Shown: positions 1-7,723 of the stretch, piece after piece
Numbering within the stretch: the stretch's first letter is position 1
How the letters are laid out: each line of letters opens with the position of its first letter
From: Proteiniphilum sp. UBA5267
Lineage (GTDB): Bacteria > Bacteroidota > Bacteroidia > Bacteroidales > Dysgonomonadaceae
Assembly: GCA_002411515.1 (NCBI GenBank)
Contig: DHTF01000128.1
Location: 1-11,216, forward strand
Direction of reading: 5' to 3'
Length of the DNA stretch: 11,216 nt
Position numbers and translations under genes: made by a program
The notes under the pieces: model-generated
The model's input: only the letters and a program-made list of their open reading frames with translations
Databases searched by the model: none
Told to the model about the DNA's origin: nothing

Positions 1-2154
1 GGTCAGGTCGATACCCAGGTTTTTCTTGGTGATAATTTCCGGATCCAAGAAAGGATTGGCTACCTGTCCTTCGTTCACATTGTGTCCTCCTAGAAAGCCT
101 AAACCACCTCCGGTGAGTGTCACATTGTCGAGATAGACATAGCGTCCAATGCCACGGTCATTTCCGGTTTTTCCCCATGAACCCCGTAGTTTCAGGTAGG
201 TGAGTACCGGATTTTCTTCGAGAAACGCTTCGTTGGTGGCAACCCAGCCAGCAGAGAAAGCTGGAAATGCTGTGAAACGATTCTGGCGTGAATATTGTTC
301 TGAACCGGAATAGCCCAGGTCTACCCGTAAAAGGTAACGATCGTCATACCCGTAGCCAATACCGATACCGGAATTGGAACGTTTATAGGGTAATCCGCCC
401 CCTGCCTTGTTCAGATGCTGGTAGAAACTATAAGCCATCGCATTGATATCGTGTACTCCGTTAAAACGACGCTGATAGTTCAGGGTACCTTTGTAGTTCA
501 GGTTGTAATAGAAGCTTGCACTGGAGCGATACTGCAGCGGGGAATTCACATCTGTACCAATTTGGTTGAATTCCACCTCCGAATAATCTTTTGTGCGTAC
601 CCAACGTTCATAGGTCCGATTGACATACAAACCTTTTACCGCGTTGGTCTGATAACCGTAGCTACCGCTGATACTCAGTCCGGGAGTTACAAAGCTCAGA
701 TCAAGTTTGGGCATAAACTGGGCATAGATGTTGGTCACCGTGTATTGGTCGTATCCCAAACGGTTGATCACTGCCCAGGAGGTAATTGGTTCGGTTTCGG
801 TAACAGCTACCTCTCCTCCGCTGATTTCTCCTGTTTCGGGGTCCTGAATGAGTGGGGTTGTAGGACCATACACATAGGGAGGTAGAGAGAAAAAGCGGTA
901 CCAGAGTTGGTTTGCAAAACCGGTCCAGCTGCCGCCAAATCCAAGTTCTACACCATGTCCGCCGGGGGTTTTTTCCCGTTTGATGTTCCCACTGAGGTTA
1001 AGCCCAACAGAGAAGTATTTTGCCAGCTGAATATCCACATTTGAACGGATATTGGCCCAGATAAACTGATTGTTGGGGTTGTACTTTGTCGTTCCTGGAT
1101 CAATTTTCCACATGCCATCCTGATGCAGCACATTGATGTTGGTGAAGAAGACAGCTTTGTCTGTTCCTCCGGTAAGATTCAGATTAACCCGACTCATCTG
1201 GGTGATATCTTTAGCGTTCATCTCACGCCAATTGTTGTTGGGAAAATACTCGGGATTTTCACCTGCTATGAAACCATCCACAGCCGTTTTGCTGAAGTAG
1301 GAGTACTCACCTCTTCCATCATTCACGCCAGCCTGGTTGCGCAGTTGTACAAAATCGGCGGAATTGATGTGTGGGGGCGTGTTGGTGCGTTGCTCCAGGG
1401 TATGGTTGATGGCCACATCAATTTTCAATGGCTGTTTGATACCCCGTTTGGTGGTAATGACGATCACCCCATTGGCACTCTGAATACCATAGAGTGCTTG
1501 GGCCGATGCATCTTTCAACACACTGATAGATTCTACTTCGTTGGCTGTAATGTACTCAAAGAGTTGGTTGGCGTTGTAATCGTAGGGAAAACCATCAATT
1601 ACCACCAGCGCCGTACCCCCGTTGGGAGAGGAAGAGCCCCTAATCCAAAGTTCGGTATTTGTACGTGCAGGCTCTGAGTAGGTTTCTCGCGTGAAGAGCC
1701 CCGCCAAACGTCCCGTCAATGACATGGAGAGATTGCCAACTGGTGATTTTTCGAGTTCTTTGCCGGTTACACGGGCTATGGAACCTGTGACCTCCTCTTT
1801 CCGTTGTGTATAAATACCGGTAAAAAATTTCTCATCCAGATCGAATGTCTCTGCCCTTTCCAATGTGACATCAATTTGTTTTCCGTATGTGTCACTGTCA
1901 ATATCATGGCGCTGAGAGACATAACCCAGAAAAGTGAACGAGACGTATTTACTTCCGTCATCGATGGTCAGATCATAATCTCCGTTTTTATCTGTAATGG
2001 TTATGTTCTTTTCATTTTCAGAGGTGATCAAAACACCTTGCAGGACGCGGCCGTATCCATCTTTAACTGTTCCGCTCACTTGTGCATTCAGGGAGAATAC
2101 CCATAAGAGCAAACAAGCAAACGACAAAAGAGATTTTTTAATAGAATTATTCAT
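1..2154 (-). CDS. SusC/RagA-family TonB-dependent outer-membrane receptor, second copy, C-terminus cut by window edge
   Basis: This would import an oligosaccharide across the outer membrane, powered by TonB, normally with a SusD-like partner. Reading the reverse complement from the ATG at 2154 gives 718 codons without a stop up to base 1, so the gene runs off the left edge; family members usually have about 1000 residues. Residues 1-24 look like a signal peptide (basic start, hydrophobic core, ending SLNA-Q). A carboxypeptidase-regulatory-like domain covers about 26-100, and a plug domain about 118-238 includes VVIDGFP, NEVESISVLKDASA and ITTKRG. The barrel follows, with the family motifs GYSGSEQYS and LKLRGSWGKTGND near the cut end. 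The usual EEVVVVGYG stretch before the plug is replaced by LDEKFFTGIYTQRKEE (about 107-121). The gene starts 32 bases after the SusD stop, so it is probably co-transcribed. The start is the only suitable ATG and gives a good signal peptide. The family call is firm; the substrate is unknown. Confidence 0.93.
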   Translation of the reverse strand, partial: MNNSIKKSLLSFACLLLWVFSLNAQVSGTVKDGYGRVLQGVLITSENEKNITITDKNGDYDLTIDDGSKYVSFTFLGYVSQRHDIDSDTYGKQIDVTLERAETFDLDEKFFTGIYTQRKEEVTGSIARVTGKELEKSPVGNLSMSLTGRLAGLFTRETYSEPARTNTELWIRGSSSPNGGTALVVIDGFPYDYNANQLFEYITANEVESISVLKDASAQALYGIQSANGVIVITTKRGIKQPLKIDVAINHTLEQRTNTPPHINSADFVQLRNQAGVNDGRGEYSYFSKTAVDGFIAGENPEYFPNNNWREMNAKDITQMSRVNLNLTGGTDKAVFFTNINVLHQDGMWKIDPGTTKYNPNNQFIWANIRSNVDIQLAKYFSVGLNLSGNIKREKTPGGHGVELGFGGSWTGFANQLWYRFFSLPPYVYGPTTPLIQDPETGEISGGEVAVTETEPITSWAVINRLGYDQYTVTNIYAQFMPKLDLSFVTPGLSISGSYGYQTNAVKGLYVNRTYERWVRTKDYSEVEFNQIGTDVNSPLQYRSSASFYYNLNYKGTLNYQRRFNGVHDINAMAYSFYQHLNKAGGGLPYKRSNSGIGIGYGYDDRYLLRVDLGYSGSEQYSRQNRFTAFPAFSAGWVATNEAFLEENPVLTYLKLRGSWGKTGNDRGIGRYVYLDNVTLTGGGLGFLGGHNVNEGQVANPFLDPEIITKKNLGIDLT

Positions 2155-2186
2155 AGATAGATCTATTTTAAAATTAATAAGTATGC

Positions 2187-4085
2187 TTACCAACCCGGAT
2201 TCTGCCAGTTCTCACCGGTCAGTGCGAACATGATGTTGACATCATTCATCGGAATTGGGAATTTTAAGAACTTATTCTGATAACAGAGGCGTTCTTTGGA
2301 AACAGGACCCCTTGCATAGGTGTAAGTGCCATCTATGTTACGAGTAACATGCGCTGCAGTGATCCATCGATCGGTCTTCTCAAGCGTTTCATTCGGTGTG
2401 TGCCAGCGGCGTACATCGAAGTAACGATGTGCTTCGAAAGCCAGTTCAACCCTGCGCTCATTCCGAATACGTTGTATCAATTCATCTTTGGAAAGGTTTG
2501 AAGGAAGTGGTGGCATATTCACCCTGGTTCTGATCGCATTCACTGCCTGTAAAGCTTCATCGAGATGATTTGCTTCTGCGGCTGCTTCAGCTAGATTGAG
2601 GTAGATCTCACCCAAGCGCATAACCTTTGCTCTGGCATGAGCTGCCGTAACCACTTCCTGTCCCGAATTGGGGTGCAGGAACTTGCGGAGGAAATAACCG
2701 GTACGGGTTGCTTTGCGCGTGGTTGGGTGTCTTCCTGTCTGGGGTTCACCATACCAAGTTGCAATTGTACGGGTGCGGTACCCTTTATTCGCGGGGAAAT
2801 TTTCTGGGCTTTCGGAAGTCTCATTAAATATCCAGAAACAGGTTCTTTTGGAACCATTGTAGTAGATCGATGCATAAAAGCGGGGATCTCTGTTTGCATA
2901 GGGATCCTGTGGATCGTAGAGTGTATTTGCCGTATTGTAGTTTGGCTGTAAATGAGTTATCTCATCCAAATAGGGTTGGTTGAGGTTAAGCACCGGTTGA
3001 CCATCGATGGTCTCAAAGCAATCCACGATCTCTTGTGAAGGACAGGATCCAGATTTATAACCCATCACGGCACCAATTCCTTCGGTATTGATCCAGTCTT
3101 GTCCTGCACTGGTCTGGTAGATGGTTTCCTTGTCGGTGGGACTGGTTGCATAAGCCATGTTGTTGCTGAAATACTCGTTGAATAGCTTTGCACCATCGTT
3201 GGGTAGATGCACATCGGGATTGTTTTTCCAGGAAGAGAAGTTTATCGAATTGTACAATTCATAGCCATTGCTTTTCAAATTGGCCAGTGCTGTTTTGTTG
3301 ATCTGGTAAGCTTCTTCCCAGTAGTTTTGACCTTCATTATAGAGAGGGCTGGCAGCATAGAGGGACATCCTCGATTTGAGGCCCTCTGCAATAGCTTTCG
3401 TGAAACGGTAAGCTTCGGCATCGGTGGTGATGCGCCATGGTAGATCGGGACTGGCAAGTGCCGCATCGCAATCTTCAATGATAAACTGCACCACATCGTA
3501 GTAGGAGCCGCGTTCTGTGGCAGAAAAGTCATCCGTATAGATATAGGATGTCCTTTCAATTGGGAGCCCGCATCCGAAGAACTTGAGCAGCACCGAGTAG
3601 TAGTAAGCTCGCAAGAGATGAGCTTCTGCTTTCCAGCGCGAACGGTTGGCTTCGCTCTTCACATTGGCCGTTTCGATATTGTCGAGGAATACGGTACATT
3701 TGCGAATTGCGGTCCACATGCGTACCCAGTAATTTCCATTGTTGTTGTCGGCCCACTGTGTGTTGAAGTGAGAAGCAGCCGATACATTGCCCCCATAAAG
3801 TTGTCCGGAGGTAATCCATGGTTCGGCTTCGGCATCGGTATCCCACGCTTCATCGCACCAGTCTACTGGGCCGCGCATCCAGAAGAAATAGTTGTGTCCT
3901 TCAGCCGGAATGTAGAGGTAACAGCTATTGAGATATGCAGCTGTTTTTTCATCTTCCTTGAAAACATCTTCGAGTGATATTTTCCCATCGGGTGCCTGAT
4001 CCAGCACATCGGTACAGGAAAAGAGAAATAGCGACAGCAAAAGCGCCAAACCTCTGATTTTGATTATCATGTTATTGTTCATCAT
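2187..4085 (-). CDS. SusD/RagB-family surface glycan-binding lipoprotein
   Basis: This is the surface lipoprotein that caps the SusC barrel and captures glycan for import. The 632-residue product starts with a lipoprotein signal (hydrophobic 13-22, lipobox LFSC, lipidated Cys24), followed by DQAPDG, a common SusD start. The N-terminal TPR-like region is followed by the C-terminal SusD hallmarks: a MRLGEIYLNLAEAA helix, RNERRVELAFEAHRYFDVRRW at about 541-561, and the terminal QNPGW. At 632 residues it is somewhat longer than the founding Bacteroides thetaiotaomicron SusD (about 550), which is ordinary in the family. It begins 29 bases after the upstream SusC stop and ends 32 bases before the next SusC, so it is the partner of the upstream SusC by position. 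The start is a tandem ATG ATG at 4085; an in-frame TAA five codons upstream rules out a longer form, while starts at 4082 or 4070 would still leave a short signal. Glycan specificity cannot be read from the sequence. Confidence 0.96.
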   Translation of the reverse strand: MMNNNMIIKIRGLALLLSLFLFSCTDVLDQAPDGKISLEDVFKEDEKTAAYLNSCYLYIPAEGHNYFFWMRGPVDWCDEAWDTDAEAEPWITSGQLYGGNVSAASHFNTQWADNNNGNYWVRMWTAIRKCTVFLDNIETANVKSEANRSRWKAEAHLLRAYYYSVLLKFFGCGLPIERTSYIYTDDFSATERGSYYDVVQFIIEDCDAALASPDLPWRITTDAEAYRFTKAIAEGLKSRMSLYAASPLYNEGQNYWEEAYQINKTALANLKSNGYELYNSINFSSWKNNPDVHLPNDGAKLFNEYFSNNMAYATSPTDKETIYQTSAGQDWINTEGIGAVMGYKSGSCPSQEIVDCFETIDGQPVLNLNQPYLDEITHLQPNYNTANTLYDPQDPYANRDPRFYASIYYNGSKRTCFWIFNETSESPENFPANKGYRTRTIATWYGEPQTGRHPTTRKATRTGYFLRKFLHPNSGQEVVTAAHARAKVMRLGEIYLNLAEAAAEANHLDEALQAVNAIRTRVNMPPLPSNLSKDELIQRIRNERRVELAFEAHRYFDVRRWHTPNETLEKTDRWITAAHVTRNIDGTYTYARGPVSKERLCYQNKFLKFPIPMNDVNIMFALTGENWQNPGW

Positions 4086-4114
4086 TCTATTTTCAAATTA
4101 ACTTGTTAACAAAT

Positions 4115-7100
4115 TTAAAACTTGATATTTGTACCGAAGCTAAAAACACTGGTCTGGGGATATCCGATGGAATCATCGTTCTCCGGATCCAGGTGATATG
4201 GTCTGAACTTGGGTGACCATGTCAATACATTCTGACCATTCAGAAACAACCTGAGATTGCTGATACCCAGCATCTTTAGTGTGTTTGCAGGCAGTGTATA
4301 GCCAATTTCAAAGTTCTTCAGGCGGATCAAATCGCGGTCAAACACAAAGAACGAGTTGGCCATGTGGTTGGTCGATTGCCCAGTGTGGAGTGCCGGATAG
4401 GTGATTTCATCCCCGTTTTCCCAGCGTTCCTTGGTCCAGGCAGTCTTATGATAAGGGAAATAGGTACCCCTGATGGTATATTCATAAGTTCCTTGTTGTG
4501 CAAAGGTGGAGTTAAATTTGGACAAACCTTGGAAGAAGATGTAGGCATCAAATCCTTTCCACTGTGCTGAGAAAGAGGCTCCATAGCTGTATTGTGGAAT
4601 ATTTCCCACGCCGATGGGGGCCTGGTCTCTATCGTTGACAACGCCGTCGTCGTTTAGATCCTTGTAAACAAAGTCACCGGGACCAGGTGTCCCAAAGTCA
4701 TAGGTCACCCTGTTGGGATCGGCCAATGTCTCTTCGGTCCAGTAGCCATTGTCCTGATCCCAGTCGATCAGATATCCCCAGCTTTGTCCGATCGGGAAGC
4801 CTGTTGACCGATATTGGTAGGCATAGGTTTCATCGCGTGGTACCTCATCCATCATCGTCCGTTTGTTCCGGTTGTAGGAAACTTGTCCCTTGATATTAAT
4901 AAAGAGGTCGCTGTTGACTTGTTTGTTGTATCCCAGTTCAATTTCGTATCCTTTGTTTAGTACTTCTCCCATATTCACTTTGGGAATGTTTCCCAGCGGT
5001 GTTCCCTGCCAGACGGGAATACTCTGCCTTGTGAGGAGAATGTCGGTGCGGTTTTCTTTGAACACTTCAACTTGGCCGGTGATATCTTTCATGATTGAGA
5101 AGTCCAAACCGAGGTTGTATTTGTCGGCGGTTTCCCAGGTCAGAAATTTATTACCCAGCAATCCTTCGTTCACTCCTTTGCCGGCAGCAAGACTTCCCAC
5201 GAAGCCACCACCCATGGTATTGTCGTCGAGATAAAGAAAACGGGCGCTTCCCATTTTGTCGTTTCCAACTTTTCCGTAAGAAGCGCGAAGCTTCAGGAAA
5301 GTAATGATTGGGTTGTCCTGTAAAAAGGCTTCATTTGAAATGGCCCAACCTACAGAAGTAGCGGGGAAGAAACCGAATCGTTTCTCGGGAGAGAACTGTT
5401 CGGATCCGTTGTAGCCGAAGTTGACTTCTGCAAAATAGCGAGAAGCGTAATCATACGTGGCACGGCCGGCAAATCCCAAAACGTTGTAAGGAATCTGTGC
5501 ACCACCCGAATCCCAATAATCTCTTTCGGCTCTCAGCATCCCACCTACACTGTGCTCCCCGAAGGTGCGGTTGTACAAGAGCTGTCCCTGCACATTGATG
5601 TTGTAGCGGGAGCCCTGACCGTATGACATATAGAAATTGTCCTGTTTAAGCTCATGGACTGAAAAGGTGAGTTCATCCGTGTCTGGGGAGATAAACGCCT
5701 GATAGTCTGTCTGGAACATATTTCCACGGGTCATGCTGTTGCCATTGGCATCATAGGAGATCATTCCCTTCAGTGCAAGACCCTGTGTGATACTACCCAG
5801 ATCAAAGTCCAGCCCGAAGGAGGAGTTAAGGTTAGAGCGGGTATCGAGGTTATAGCCATACCAGTTCATGATCATCAACGGTGAGCGGTCTGCATAGTGA
5901 CCCACATTTAGATAGGTGGGGTCGAGCGGACGGTCGGCAGGTATACCGAAACCGGGAAGCGTGGATGGTCCCGGAGAAATGGGCAGGATGGTTTGTGCCT
6001 GATAAATCATGTCACGTACCAGCCAGTTGCGGTCTCCCCCATACATGACGCCCGGGTTGGGCATGTTCACTTTTTCGATATAGGTGCCTAAATTGAGGTA
6101 GGCTTTCATCCATTTGGTTACCTTGTAGTCGACATTGGAGCGGAAACTATAGCGGTCCAACTTAAAGGATGGGTCATATTTCAGGATATCCTCCGAAAGC
6201 GTCTTCATGTTACCTCCCTGATGAAGATAGCCCACATTCATGAAGTAAGATACATTGTCTGTCCCTCCACTCATATTGGTGTTGACTGTGGTCTGTGGTG
6301 ACCAGCGTCCGATCAGCATCTTATACCAGTTGTTATTGGGATACATCCATTTTCTGAGAGCAGCCTTCGATTCATATTCGGGATCATTTGGGTCAAGACC
6401 CATTAGCGGGTTCTCAAACTTTGCAATGATCTCAGGGGTGAAGGCGGGTTCCATGCCGTCGTTTGCCAGTGCTTCATTGCGGAGGTTCATATATTCTACT
6501 GATCCCGGCATCTCCGGTTCGCGGGTAAGTCTTGAGTAACTCTGCGTGACATTTACTGAGAGTTCCGGTTTCCCTTTGGTACCGCGCTTGGTGGTAATGA
6601 TCAATACCCCGTTGGCACCGCGAACACCAAATATTGCGGTGGCAGAGGCATCCTTCAACACCGATATCGATTCTACTTCGTTGATGTCGAGGGTGCGGAT
6701 GTTATCACGGGGAACGCCATCAATCAGGATCAATGGGTTGGTACCGTTGATGGTGCTTGCTCCACGCAGGTACATTGTGGCATCATCCACACCTGGTTGT
6801 CCTCCTACACGCTGCATGGAGGTCAAACCTGCGATTCGACCGGAGAGCGCATTCGCGAGACTGGGTGAGGTAGAGACTCTCAAATCTTTGGTACTCACAG
6901 TAGAGATTGCACCAGTTACGGAAACTTTCTTCTGTACACCGTAGGCCACTACGACCACTTCTTCCAGAAGCTCAGTATCTTCGTTCAGCACGATGTTGAT
7001 AGTTGTCCTTCCTCTGACATCTATCACCTGATTCTTCATACCCACATAAGATACTTCAATTCTTGCATTTGACGGAATATTGGAGAGGACATACTTTCCT

Positions 7101-7291
7101 TCGAAATCAGTTACTGTTCCTTTCTCACTTTCTCCGATGATTTTTAAGGTCACCCCTATGAGCGGTTCATTCTTTGAGTCGGTTACAAAACCTGTAACAT
7201 TAATATTTTGTGCAAATATTCCGATTGAATACATGCACAAAAAAATGAACATGAGCCTTTTCCCAACATTAACTGGAATAGTCTTTTTCAT
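4115..7291 (-). CDS. SusC/RagA-family TonB-dependent outer-membrane receptor, complete
   Basis: This is an outer-membrane oligosaccharide importer energised by TonB-ExbBD and the partner of the SusD encoded 29 bases downstream. The 1058-residue length is typical. Residues 1-28 form a signal peptide ending FAQ. A carboxypeptidase-regulatory-like domain (about 30-103) contains NVTGFVTDSKNEPLIGVTLK and GTVTDFEGKY. The canonical TonB-box region LLEEVVVVAYGVQKK lies at about 108-122, and the plug (about 123-237) carries LANALSGRIAGL, LILIDGVPRDNI, NEVESISVLKDASA and ITTKRG. A 22-strand-type barrel is expected for the remainder; it ends VFSFGTNIKF with a terminal Phe, as usual for BamA-assembled barrels. 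The start at 7291 is well supported because an in-frame TAA lies five codons upstream and no other ATG intervenes. A 432-base gap with a promoter candidate precedes it, so this is probably the first gene of the transport operon. It shares the family motifs with the second SusC but differs clearly outside them. Confidence 0.97.
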   Translation of the reverse strand: MKKTIPVNVGKRLMFIFLCMYSIGIFAQNINVTGFVTDSKNEPLIGVTLKIIGESEKGTVTDFEGKYVLSNIPSNARIEVSYVGMKNQVIDVRGRTTINIVLNEDTELLEEVVVVAYGVQKKVSVTGAISTVSTKDLRVSTSPSLANALSGRIAGLTSMQRVGGQPGVDDATMYLRGASTINGTNPLILIDGVPRDNIRTLDINEVESISVLKDASATAIFGVRGANGVLIITTKRGTKGKPELSVNVTQSYSRLTREPEMPGSVEYMNLRNEALANDGMEPAFTPEIIAKFENPLMGLDPNDPEYESKAALRKWMYPNNNWYKMLIGRWSPQTTVNTNMSGGTDNVSYFMNVGYLHQGGNMKTLSEDILKYDPSFKLDRYSFRSNVDYKVTKWMKAYLNLGTYIEKVNMPNPGVMYGGDRNWLVRDMIYQAQTILPISPGPSTLPGFGIPADRPLDPTYLNVGHYADRSPLMIMNWYGYNLDTRSNLNSSFGLDFDLGSITQGLALKGMISYDANGNSMTRGNMFQTDYQAFISPDTDELTFSVHELKQDNFYMSYGQGSRYNINVQGQLLYNRTFGEHSVGGMLRAERDYWDSGGAQIPYNVLGFAGRATYDYASRYFAEVNFGYNGSEQFSPEKRFGFFPATSVGWAISNEAFLQDNPIITFLKLRASYGKVGNDKMGSARFLYLDDNTMGGGFVGSLAAGKGVNEGLLGNKFLTWETADKYNLGLDFSIMKDITGQVEVFKENRTDILLTRQSIPVWQGTPLGNIPKVNMGEVLNKGYEIELGYNKQVNSDLFINIKGQVSYNRNKRTMMDEVPRDETYAYQYRSTGFPIGQSWGYLIDWDQDNGYWTEETLADPNRVTYDFGTPGPGDFVYKDLNDDGVVNDRDQAPIGVGNIPQYSYGASFSAQWKGFDAYIFFQGLSKFNSTFAQQGTYEYTIRGTYFPYHKTAWTKERWENGDEITYPALHTGQSTNHMANSFFVFDRDLIRLKNFEIGYTLPANTLKMLGISNLRLFLNGQNVLTWSPKFRPYHLDPENDDSIGYPQTSVFSFGTNIKF

Positions 7292-7468
7292 TCTTTCAAT
7301 TTTTTAGATTATTGATGATAAAATCTTAATTTTAAGGTTCTTCTTACTGAAATTACATTGCTTCATTCCATTCTCTTTAGGTCAATTCAACTGTCCGACA
7401 TCGTTTTGGTGTTTATTAAGGGTTTAAAAAATATAAGTTTAATAAATGTGTAATAATATATTGTTTAA

Positions 7469-7498
7469 CAAAAGTATAAATTAACTATCTTTTTGCAA
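7469..7498 (-). promoter_or_regulatory. Candidate Bacteroidota sigma-ABfr-type promoter for the SusC operon
   Basis: On the minus strand, TACTTTTG at 7476-7469 matches the Bacteroidota -7 consensus TAnnTTTG. A TTG at 7498-7496 sits 19 bases upstream, which agrees with the -33 element and its usual 19-21 base spacing. Transcription would begin near 7462, giving a leader of roughly 170 bases before the SusC ATG at 7291. It was the only good TAnnTTTG match I found in this gap on this strand. In such AT-rich DNA a chance match is possible, and many PUL promoters are instead activated by hybrid two-component or ECF sigma regulators with weaker core elements. Confidence 0.45.
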
Positions 7499-7689
7499 CT
7501 ATGAATTATGATATTTAAATAAAGACAAATGATATATTATGTGAGTGGCTTAAATTCAGCTAGTGAATACGCCTTTTTCATTGTCTGTTTTTGTTGATAT
7601 GACAATAATTAACTGTATTTTTGAGCAGGAGGTTATGCCAACATTGCATTTTCATTGTTAAAATGAATAAACTGTTTTTTTATGATTTG

Positions 7690-7708
7690 TTGTTTTTTAA
7701 AAAAACAA
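7690..7708 (-). terminator. AT-only inverted repeat after the glycosidase gene, possible terminator
   Basis: The bases TTGTTTTTT and AAAAAACAA form a perfect 9-base inverted repeat around a single central base, starting 15 bases after the stop codon of the GH106-like gene. Position and symmetry suggest a transcription terminator, and the U run falls in the stem itself. The stem has only one G-C pair per arm and almost no loop, so it would be weak as an RNA hairpin. It may equally be a by-product of the local A/T runs. Confidence 0.25.
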
Positions 7709-7723
7709 TTTACTCATCTTGTA

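Larger units (their letters stand above)
7292..7723 (-). other. AT-rich intergenic leader upstream of the SusC/SusD operon
   Basis: This 432-base stretch has no convincing gene. It is markedly more AT-rich than the flanking coding regions. Read on the minus strand it holds, in order, an AT-only inverted repeat just after the glycosidase stop, a promoter candidate near 7498-7469, and then about 170 bases that would be the 5' leader of the SusC transcript. The leader includes a possible 20-codon ORF (7366-7304). The size and composition suggest that the SusC operon has its own control point rather than depending only on read-through from the glycosidase. I see no recognisable riboswitch, CRISPR or mobile-element remnant. 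Confidence 0.7.

Noticed and set aside
948..1133. A frameshift or pseudogene in the second SusC, suggested by the lack of a complete ORF at the left end
   Set aside because: Direct translation from 2154 to base 1 gives 718 codons without a stop; the gene is simply open at the window edge.
1123..1677. A 184-residue open frame on the plus strand
   Set aside because: It lies wholly antisense to the second SusC, whose sequence has clear family motifs throughout this stretch; its own translation has no recognisable domain.
7537..7581. A 14-codon minus-strand ORF (MKKAYSLAEFKPLT)
   Set aside because: It is very short, lies upstream of the predicted SusC promoter and has no supporting signal.
7629..7661. 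An AGGAGG followed by ATG on the plus strand in the intergenic gap
   Set aside because: The ATG opens only 8 codons before a stop, and the genes here do not use strong Shine-Dalgarno sites, so the match is probably chance.
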